Part shown: positions 17,624 through 23,093 of the stretch, one piece after another
Layout of the letters: each line of letters begins with the position of its first letter
Numbering within the stretch: position 1 is the first letter of the stretch
Assembly (NCBI GenBank): GCA_027083655.1
Contig: JALWNS010000142.1
Coordinates: 1 to 23,093 of the forward strand
DNA from: Bacteroidales bacterium
Lineage (GTDB): Bacteria > Bacteroidota > Bacteroidia > Bacteroidales > S143-33
Direction of reading: 5' to 3'
DNA: 23,093 nucleotides
Position numbers and translations under genes: made by a program
Notes under the pieces: model-generated
Seen by the model: the letters and a program-made list of their open reading frames with translations, nothing else
What the model was told of the DNA's origin: nothing
The model's database searches: none

Positions 17624-18241
17624 TTACTTTTCGATTATTACATAAGAACCTTTAGAACCGGGTACTGCACCCTTAACTATGAGAAGGTTGTGTTCTGGGA
17701 TAACCTTCATTATACGCAAGTTTATCACCTTCACGCGCTTGTTACCGGTCTGGCCGGCCATACGTGTACCTTTGAATACGCGTGAAGGATCAGATGATGC
17801 ACCTATAGAACCTGGTGCTCTCAGACGGTTATGCTGACCGTGTGTCTGCATACCAACACCGGCAAATCCATGACGCTTAACAACGCCCTGGAAACCTTTA
17901 CCCTTAGACCATCCGACAATGTCAACCCAGCGGTCGTCTTTAAAAATATCAACTGTCAAGGTATCGCCAACCTTAAGGTCATCATACTTACCACGGAACT
18001 CTACAAGCTTGCGCTTTGGTGTTGTCCCTGCTTTTTTGAAATGACCTAGCATTGGCTTTGTTGTATTCTTCTCTTTCATATCATCGAAAGCAAGCTGGAT
18101 AGCATCGTACCCATCCTTTTCCTTGGTCTTAACCTGGGTGACTACACACGGACCTGCCTGGATGACTGTAACGGCTACTTGTTTTCCGTTTTCGTCATAG
18201 ACAGAGGTCATTCCTATCTTTTTCCCTATTAAGCCTGGCAT
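17624..18241 (-). CDS. rplC: 50S ribosomal protein L3
   Basis: L3 is one of the two assembly initiators of the 50S subunit, and its extensions come near the peptidyl-transferase centre. The 205-residue protein opens [20 protein letters not shown]. It contains [40 protein letters not shown] and the C-terminal [20 protein letters not shown]. It lies 38 nt after rpsJ. Confidence 0.98.
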   Translation of the reverse strand: MPGLIGKKIGMTSVYDENGKQVAVTVIQAGPCVVTQVKTKEKDGYDAIQLAFDDMKEKNTTKPMLGHFKKAGTTPKRKLVEFRGKYDDLKVGDTLTVDIFKDDRWVDIVGWSKGKGFQGVVKRHGFAGVGMQTHGQHNRLRAPGSIGASSDPSRVFKGTRMAGQTGNKRVKVINLRIMKVIPEHNLLIVKGAVPGSKGSYVIIEK

Positions 18242-18279
18242 ATCTCCAAAATTTTTAGTTAAAACTTAATTTTTAATTA

Positions 18280-18588
18280 TTACAATACTTTTACTTGAAC
18301 TTCTACTCCTGAAGGAAGCTCAAGCTTCATCAGAGCGTTAAGTGTCTTCTGCGAAACATTGTAAATATCGATCAAACGCTTGTGTGTGTTGAGCTGAAAC
18401 TGCTCACGAGACTCCTTGTTGACAAAAGTAGAACGGTTCACCGTAAAGACACGACGGTGCGTTGGCAAAGGAATAGGTCCCTTTACAGTCGCATTTGTCT
18501 GTTTAACAGTCTGAATAATCTTACGTGCTGAATTGTCAACCAAGTTATGGTCATATGAGACCAACTTTATTCTAATTCTCTGTGCCAT
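18280..18588 (-). CDS. rpsJ: 30S ribosomal protein S10
   Basis: S10 is in the 30S head and doubles as NusE, a partner of NusB and NusG in antitermination. The 102-residue product has [20 protein letters not shown], the loop [19 protein letters not shown] and [20 protein letters not shown]. It directly follows fusA (20 nt). tuf, which often sits between these two genes, is missing. Confidence 0.98.
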   Translation of the reverse strand: MAQRIRIKLVSYDHNLVDNSARKIIQTVKQTNATVKGPIPLPTHRRVFTVNRSTFVNKESREQFQLNTHKRLIDIYNVSQKTLNALMKLELPSGVEVQVKVL

Positions 18589-18608
18589 AGAGTTTTTATT
18601 TATTTTGT

Positions 18609-20702
18609 TTAAAATAATCTTCCAGTTAAAACACGGACAATCTCATCCTGCATCTCCGCAGGTACTGGCGCATAGTGCGAAAACTCCATGTTGGAGCTTC
18701 CACGTCCACTTGTAATAGAACGCAAATCATTGACATAACCAAAGGCCTCTGCAAGAGGTATATACGCTTTGATTACCTGCAAGCCTGCCTTTTCCTCCAG
18801 ACCCTGGATAACTGCACGGCGGCGGTTAAGGTCTGACTGTACAGGACCAATATATTCTTCGGGAACAAAGACTTCCAGCTTCATTATAGGCTCGAGCAAA
18901 ATAGGATTAGCCTTGCGTGCGGCTTCCTGCAAAGCATCCTTAGCAGCTATCTCAAATGCCAGCGCATCAGAATCTACAGGATGGGCTGAACCATCCAAGA
19001 GTTCAACCTTAACTCCATGTAGCTTATATCCTGCCAGCGGACCTGTGTTCATACCTAGCTCCAGACCTTTCTTTATTGCAGGTATAAATTCTTTTGGAAT
19101 AACGCCACCAGTTGTCTTGTCCTCAAATACCAATCCCTTGACATCACCATCCACAGGCGAAACACGTATAAGAAGCTCTGCAAATTTACCCTTACCACCT
19201 GTTTGCTTCTTGAGAACATGGTGGTGCTCCACTGTCTCGGTGATAGCTTCCTTGTAAGATACCTTTGGTTCACCTGTGTTTACCTTGACATTAAATTCTT
19301 CTTTGAGCCTGTTGACCAATACCTCCAGATGGAGCTCACCCATGCCGTGCATCAAGATCTGGCCTGTCTCAGGATGTGTCTCTACTATCAATGTTGGGTC
19401 CTCATCTTGAAGGCGACTGAGTGCTTCCTGCAATTTTGGACTGTCTGCCTGTGTCTTTGGCTCGACTGCAACAGAAACAACAGGCTCAGGGAAATCAATG
19501 CTCTCTAGCACAATTGGATGCTTGGGATCAGAGAGGGTGTCTCCTGTCTTAATATCACGGAAGCCTACAATTGCACAAATATCGCCGGCGCTTATCTCTT
19601 TGATCAGGTTTTGCTTATTTGCATGCATACGGTAAAGGTTCATGATACGCTCACGCTTGCCAGTACGGGAGTTGTAAACAGTCGTACCAGCCTGGAGCGT
19701 ACCGGAGTACACACGCAAATAAGCCAGGTTACCGACAAATGGATTAGAAGCTATCTTAAAGATAAGGCCTGCGAAGCTATCCTGTGGGTCTGGATGGCGT
19801 TCCTCTTCCTTCTTGGTGAATGGGTTAATCCCTGTCACTGGTGGCAGGTCCACCGGACTTGGGAGGTAACGGATAACACCGTCAAGCAAAGGCTGAATAC
19901 CCTTGTTCTTAAGCGCCGAGCCACAGAAAACAGGTACTGCAGTGTTTTCAATTGTTGCTTTGCGCAGCACACGGTGTATATCTTCTACTGTGTAATGATC
20001 CTCAAAATATTTCTCCATGAACTCCTCATCCAGCTCTGCCAGCTGCTCAAGCATTTTTTCCCTCCACTGCTGTGCCTCATCTAGCAACTCTTGTGGGATA
20101 TCCTCTTTATAAAACTTGGCACCCAGGCTCTGGTCGTCCCAGTATATTGCTTTTTGCTCTATCAGGTCAACGACACCATGGAAATCATCTTCTGCACCAA
20201 TGGGTATCTGTAGTGCAATTGGGTTAGCCTTAAGCTTATCCCTGATCTCGTCCAAGACACCAAAGAAATCGGCTCCGATACGGTCCAGTTTATTAACAAA
20301 AGCAAGGCGTGGGACATTATACTTATTAGCCTGTCGCCATACAGTCTCACTCTGTGGCTCTACACCACCAACGCCACAGAATACAGCAATGACACCATCC
20401 AGGACACGCATGGAGCGTTCCACCTCAACGGTGAAGTCTACGTGTCCCGGGGTGTCAATGATATTAATCTGGTATCTTTTCTGGCTGAGGTCCCAATATA
20501 CAGTGGTAGCCGCAGAGGTTATTGTAATACCTCTTTCCTTCTCCTCTTTCATCCAGTCCATTGTGGCGGCACCTTCGTGGACCTCACCCATCTTATGAAT
20601 AAGGCCGGTATAATAGAGGATTCTCTCAGTCGTTGTTGTCTTACCTGCGTCAATATGTGCCGCAATCCCTATGTTGCGTATGTATGTTAAATTATCAATC
20701 AT
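18609..20702 (-). CDS. fusA: Translation elongation factor G
   Basis: EF-G is the GTPase that drives tRNA-mRNA translocation and, with RRF, ribosome recycling. The 697-residue protein is full length. The GTPase motifs are intact: G1 AHIDAGKT (15-22), G2 around RGITI (57-61), G3 DTPGH (83-87), G4 NKLD (137-140) and a G5 GSAL motif near residue 261. Domain II, the domain III-V region ([29 protein letters not shown]) and the domain IV tip segment [20 protein letters not shown] are present. This is the canonical GTP-hydrolysing EF-G, not the GTPase-deficient EF-G2 described in Bacteroides. It is separated from rpsG by a structured 71-nt spacer. Confidence 0.98.
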   Translation of the reverse strand: MIDNLTYIRNIGIAAHIDAGKTTTTERILYYTGLIHKMGEVHEGAATMDWMKEEKERGITITSAATTVYWDLSQKRYQINIIDTPGHVDFTVEVERSMRVLDGVIAVFCGVGGVEPQSETVWRQANKYNVPRLAFVNKLDRIGADFFGVLDEIRDKLKANPIALQIPIGAEDDFHGVVDLIEQKAIYWDDQSLGAKFYKEDIPQELLDEAQQWREKMLEQLAELDEEFMEKYFEDHYTVEDIHRVLRKATIENTAVPVFCGSALKNKGIQPLLDGVIRYLPSPVDLPPVTGINPFTKKEEERHPDPQDSFAGLIFKIASNPFVGNLAYLRVYSGTLQAGTTVYNSRTGKRERIMNLYRMHANKQNLIKEISAGDICAIVGFRDIKTGDTLSDPKHPIVLESIDFPEPVVSVAVEPKTQADSPKLQEALSRLQDEDPTLIVETHPETGQILMHGMGELHLEVLVNRLKEEFNVKVNTGEPKVSYKEAITETVEHHHVLKKQTGGKGKFAELLIRVSPVDGDVKGLVFEDKTTGGVIPKEFIPAIKKGLELGMNTGPLAGYKLHGVKVELLDGSAHPVDSDALAFEIAAKDALQEAARKANPILLEPIMKLEVFVPEEYIGPVQSDLNRRRAVIQGLEEKAGLQVIKAYIPLAEAFGYVNDLRSITSGRGSSNMEFSHYAPVPAEMQDEIVRVLTGRLF

Positions 20703-20716
20703 AGTGGGTTACCACT
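20703..20716 (-). promoter_or_regulatory. Small hairpin abutting the fusA start codon
   Basis: On the minus strand, AGTGG (20716-20712), loop TAAC and CCACT (20707-20703) form a 5-bp stem whose last base directly precedes the fusA ATG. It would occupy the space where a ribosome binding site normally lies. The short stem makes a regulatory role only a suggestion. Confidence 0.35.
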
Positions 20717-20725
20717 AGCGGATTG

Positions 20726-20747
20726 ATAATTAACCGAAGTTAATTAT
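20726..20747 (-). promoter_or_regulatory. rpsG-fusA intercistronic hairpin with UUCG tetraloop
   Basis: On the minus strand, ATAATTAAC (20747-20739), loop TTCG and GTTAATTAT (20734-20726) form a perfect 9-bp stem closed by a C-G pair, which makes the extra-stable C(UUCG)G tetraloop. No U-tract follows (CAATCCGC), so it is not a standard terminator. It could stabilise or define a processing boundary between the rpsL-rpsG and fusA parts of the message. Confidence 0.6.
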
Positions 20748-20773
20748 AAATCCAGTTTGTTTTAAAAATATGT

Positions 20774-21262
20774 TTAGAACTTGAAATGAGCGAAAGCTTT
20801 GTTAGCCTCAGCCATACGGTGGATATCTTCCTTACGTTTGTAAGCACCACCTTCCTTACGATAAGCAGCAATAATCTCATCTGCAAGACGCTGTGCCATA
20901 GGCTTGCCATGGCGCTTGCGTGCAAACATAATAATGTGCTTGATGCCAAGAAATCTCTTCCTGTCTGGACGCACCTCCATTGGAACCTGGAAAGTAGCAC
21001 CACCAATACGGCGGCTCTTAACCTCTACCTGTGGTGTAACATTTTCCATAGCTTCCTTCCACACGTCCAATCCTGTCTTGCCTTCCTTCTCCAATTCGTC
21101 CTTCAGACGCTTTTCAACAATCTCAATTGCCTCGTAGAAAATCTTGAAAGCAACAGTTTTCTTTCCGTCTTTCATTAACTGGTTAACAAACTTTGTTACC
21201 AGTGGATCGTTATATTTTGGATCAGGAGCTACAACACGCTTCTTTGGCTTACCTCTTCTCAT
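20774..21262 (-). CDS. rpsG: 30S ribosomal protein S7
   Basis: S7 nucleates 30S head assembly and lies by the E site. The 162-residue product has [60 protein letters not shown] and [22 protein letters not shown] [19 protein letters not shown]. It lies 12 nt after rpsL. In E. coli S7 represses the str operon through the rpsL-rpsG spacer; here that spacer is too short for the same element. Confidence 0.98.
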   Translation of the reverse strand: MRRGKPKKRVVAPDPKYNDPLVTKFVNQLMKDGKKTVAFKIFYEAIEIVEKRLKDELEKEGKTGLDVWKEAMENVTPQVEVKSRRIGGATFQVPMEVRPDRKRFLGIKHIIMFARKRHGKPMAQRLADEIIAAYRKEGGAYKRKEDIHRMAEANKAFAHFKF

Positions 21263-21274
21263 GGTTAATAATTT

Positions 21275-21649
21275 TTATTTTTTAGGTCTTTTAGTACCAT
21301 ACTTAGAACGCTGCTGGCGGCGTCCTTCTACGCCGTCTGCGTCAAGAGCACCACGAACAATATGATAACGGACACCTGGAAGGTCCTTAACACGACCTCC
21401 ACGTACCAATACGATTGAGTGTTCCTGCAAATTGTGTCCCTCTCCAGGTATATATGCAGTAACTTCAATACCATTAGTGAGACGTACACGAGCTACCTTA
21501 CGCATAGCTGAGTTAGGTTTCTTAGGCGTAGTGGTGTAAACACGTACACATACGCCGCGCTTCTGAGGACATCCATCTAGAGCAGGAGATTTGCTCTTCT
21601 TAATCTTCTGCTTGCGTCCTTTACGTACTAATTGCTGTATCGTTGGCAT
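21275..21649 (-). CDS. rpsL: 30S ribosomal protein S12
   Basis: S12 is at the decoding centre. The 124-residue product opens with [20 protein letters not shown] and has [20 protein letters not shown] and [21 protein letters not shown]43 and K88, the positions where streptomycin-resistance changes usually arise, are both lysine, so the sequence looks wild type. It is the first gene of the supercluster, with a promoter at 21713-21743 and a leader of about 57 nt. Confidence 0.98.
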   Translation of the reverse strand: MPTIQQLVRKGRKQKIKKSKSPALDGCPQKRGVCVRVYTTTPKKPNSAMRKVARVRLTNGIEVTAYIPGEGHNLQEHSIVLVRGGRVKDLPGVRYHIVRGALDADGVEGRRQQRSKYGTKRPKK

Positions 21650-21696
21650 ACAAAAAAAATTTTTACTTTTTTCTGATTTTCAAGTTGAAATAAAAA

Positions 21697-21708
21697 CCGC
21701 GAATTCGG
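21697..21708 (-). promoter_or_regulatory. Mini-hairpin at the predicted 5' end of the rpsL transcript
   Basis: On the minus strand, CCG (21708-21706), AATTCG and CGG (21699-21697) can form a 3-bp stem followed by TTTTT. It lies right where transcription from the 21713-21743 promoter should begin, so the message may start with a small 5'-terminal fold. The stem is too short for a confident call. Confidence 0.2.
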
Positions 21709-21712
21709 AATG

Positions 21713-21743
21713 CAAAGATAGAATTTATTTTACATTTTACCAA
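21713..21743 (-). promoter_or_regulatory. Main promoter of the str-S10-spc-alpha supercluster
   Basis: On the minus strand, TTG (21743-21741) is followed after 20 nt by TATCTTTG (21720-21713) and then C, a close match to the Bacteroidota consensus TTG/TAnnTTTG. The predicted start is near 21706, leaving about 57 nt of A/U-rich leader without a Shine-Dalgarno before the rpsL ATG at 21649. It lies in the 218-nt gap after the lipoprotein gene, which otherwise holds only A/T-rich sequence and no clear terminator. Confidence 0.72.
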
Positions 21744-21867
21744 TGCATTCCAATAAAAAAAATTAAAAAATCTTACTTTTCCTATCCCTAGCAAAAGCTC
21801 TGCAAAACTAAAACCTTTATAACATTATTCCAAATTAATTATCAATAGATTTGCGAAGCAGTTGACA

Positions 21868-22554
21868 TTAATGATAGCGTGGATCCGAGTGTTTCACATA
21901 GCGGCTCTGTCCGAGGTTAATATTTACCCCCAAGGACATTGTAAATGGAAAAACAAGAATTTTTGGATCTTGGTTTAGGTCTACTGCCAAAGAAAGCTGA
22001 CCAAGAAAACGCACCCGTTTATAACCTATTTTTGCAGTTAATGCTGGCTGCCAATAAACAGTGGAATATTTAGTGGGATCTAGATATACACCTTTAACAT
22101 CATTAAAAGTAACCATAACAAACGAAGAAGAAAGCCCTAAATCCAATATATCAGAAGTATAGCCGATTGTAGGTTGCACAAACCAATCTTTATATTTAAA
22201 ATCCGAATAGCTATTTGACATGCTCCCACCCTCTGTTCCGAAGTAAATCTCATATCTTCCATGTTTTCCCCAACGACCAAAATATCCAAGTCCCAAGGTC
22301 AGGGTGCCTTGTGTAGACTGGCTAGTATCAGATCCTGATTTATAAAGACTTATATTCCCCATTATACCCACATGATTTGTTATAGCATAAGCTACCTGTG
22401 GATACAAACCTGTACCGGCAGAAAGATTAACCTGGACTTCACCCCTATTCGTTAACATTGGCGCATTAATACTACTTGGAAGATAAACCGGAGCGCAAGA
22501 CGCAAAAAGTAACAGAATTGCACCTAATGTAATAAGCAGGATGTGGTTCTTCAT
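21868..22554 (-). CDS. Outer-membrane beta-barrel-like lipoprotein of unknown function
   Basis: The 228-residue product begins with a lipoprotein signal (MKNHILLITLGAILLLFAS then C20), so it should be lipidated at C20. The residues after C20 (APVYLPSS) lack the acidic surface-export signal known from Bacteroides lipoproteins. From about residue 40 the sequence alternates polar and hydrophobic residues in short strands broken by Gly, Asn and Ser turns (VQVNLSAGTGLYPQVAYAIT, LTLGLGYFGRWGKHGRYEIY). This resembles small outer-membrane beta-barrels. It starts 4 nt after the TonB-dependent receptor gene, so the two form an operon and may share a role at the outer membrane. I do not recognise a named family. 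Confidence 0.72.
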   Translation of the reverse strand: MKNHILLITLGAILLLFASCAPVYLPSSINAPMLTNRGEVQVNLSAGTGLYPQVAYAITNHVGIMGNISLYKSGSDTSQSTQGTLTLGLGYFGRWGKHGRYEIYFGTEGGSMSNSYSDFKYKDWFVQPTIGYTSDILDLGLSSSFVMVTFNDVKGVYLDPTKYSTVYWQPALTAKIGYKRVRFLGQLSLAVDLNQDPKILVFPFTMSLGVNINLGQSRYVKHSDPRYH

Positions 22555-22558
22555 AGGC

Positions 22559-23093
22559 TTAGAATTTAAAGTTTAAACTAAGAAAATAAGAACGGCCAGG
22601 CATAGGAGTATAGTAATCGTACCAGACCCGATCAAAAAGATTTTCAATTTTAAAGATTACATCCAAATTATCAGATATAAAGCTAAATCTCAAGTCATTG
22701 ATAAAGATATTACGTAAATCTTGACTTATGACAGAGACAAACCTCTGTTTGTAAACCAGATTATATGTCATTAGTATCCTGTGGTATTTTGTACGGTATA
22801 GGTTAAAAACAAAATAAGCCGAAAGACGATGGTGTGTCATATTTGCTATGTATTTGCTCTGCTGGTAATTAAAATTTTTATGTTCAAGATATGAATATGA
22901 AACAAAAAAACTTTTAAGCAGGCCTCCTGCTTTATTCAAACTTAGCTTAGTAGAAATATTAACACCATAAGTATCAAAGCTTGTAATATTTTGGCTAACA
23001 TAGACTTGTAGAGAATCACTCCAAACCCAATCAATTTTATTAAAATTATGTATGTAGAAAGGCGAGACAGTAATACTAGAGTAAGTATTATAC
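22559..23093 (-). CDS. TonB-dependent outer-membrane receptor, C-terminal part (runs off window)
   Basis: The frame is open from the window edge at 23093 to a stop at 22559, giving about 177 residues from the end of a longer protein. The segment is made of amphipathic beta-strands with frequent aromatics. It ends with the hallmark of TonB-dependent receptors: IENLFDRVWYDYY, then PMPGRSYFLSLNFKF, a terminal strand closing on Phe. Such 22-strand barrels import siderophores, vitamin B12, glycans or other large ligands using TonB energy. The plug domain and TonB box are outside the window, so the substrate is unknown. A TTG at 22939 is an internal codon, not the start. Confidence 0.82.
   Translation of the reverse strand, partial: YNTYSSITVSPFYIHNFNKIDWVWSDSLQVYVSQNITSFDTYGVNISTKLSLNKAGGLLKSFFVSYSYLEHKNFNYQQSKYIANMTHHRLSAYFVFNLYRTKYHRILMTYNLVYKQRFVSVISQDLRNIFINDLRFSFISDNLDVIFKIENLFDRVWYDYYTPMPGRSYFLSLNFKF

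Noticed and set aside
19518..20084. 188-codon open frame on the plus strand
   Set aside because: It lies wholly antisense to the fusA coding sequence, is rich in Cys, Trp and His in no domain pattern, and has no promoter or family resemblance.
21650..21867. Terminator for the lipoprotein/receptor operon in the gap before rpsL
   Set aside because: I found only a 3-bp AGC/GCT pairing around AGCAAAAGCT and A/T-rich runs; no stem with a following U-tract is convincing.
22559..22939. Separate 126-residue gene starting at TTG 22939
   Set aside because: The frame remains open upstream to the window edge with continuous outer-membrane barrel sequence, so this is the end of a larger TonB-dependent receptor.
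1..23093. CRISPR arrays, insertion sequences, tRNA/rRNA genes, prophage or defence genes
   Set aside because: No regularly spaced repeats, transposase, terminal inverted repeats, tRNA cloverleaf or rRNA-like sequence was seen; coding density is high and all genes are housekeeping or envelope genes on one strand.

Overview
The window comes from a member of the Bacteroidota, probably close to the Bacteroidales; I cannot place it more finely from sequence alone. Three things point there. The promoters match the Bacteroides-type consensus (TTTG about 19 nt upstream of TAnnTTTG). Start codons generally lack Shine-Dalgarno sequences and have A/T-rich upstream stretches. The flanking genes belong to Bacteroidota-rich families: a TonB-dependent receptor with a co-transcribed lipoprotein, and a tricorn-type S41 protease. 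All 38 genes found lie on the minus strand, so transcription runs from high to low coordinates.

Layout in transcription order. (1) 23093-21868: C-terminal part of a TonB-dependent outer-membrane receptor followed 4 nt later by a small lipoprotein with beta-barrel features. (2) 21743-3281: one uninterrupted translation supercluster of 33 genes, in which the str, S10, spc and alpha operons are fused: rpsL-rpsG-fusA-rpsJ-rplC-rplD-rplW-rplB-rpsS-rplV-rpsC-rplP-rpmC-rpsQ-rplN-rplX-rplE-rpsN-rpsH-rplF-rplR-rpsE-rpmD-rplO-secY-map-infA-rpmJ-rpsM-rpsK-rpsD-rpoA-rplQ. tuf and adk are not in the cluster. A good promoter precedes rpsL, a second good internal promoter precedes rpsM, and a GC-rich intrinsic terminator follows rplQ. 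(3) 3260-1157: a GT4-type glycosyltransferase overlapping a 10-helix EamA transporter. (4) 977-1: the N-terminal part of an exported tricorn-like protease with its own promoter.

The core genes supply the 30S and 50S proteins, the translocation GTPase EF-G, initiation factor IF-1, the SecY channel, methionine aminopeptidase and the RNA polymerase alpha subunit, so the cluster couples ribosome, protein-export and transcription capacity. The non-coding structure is the most informative part. A terminator-like hairpin sits between rpsD and rpoA, the internal promoter isolates the alpha segment, and a C(UUCG)G-capped hairpin lies between rpsG and fusA.

I see no CRISPR array, insertion sequence, tRNA or rRNA gene, prophage or defence system. 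I found no wholly new system. The items worth a second look are regulatory structures and protein tails in an otherwise conserved locus.
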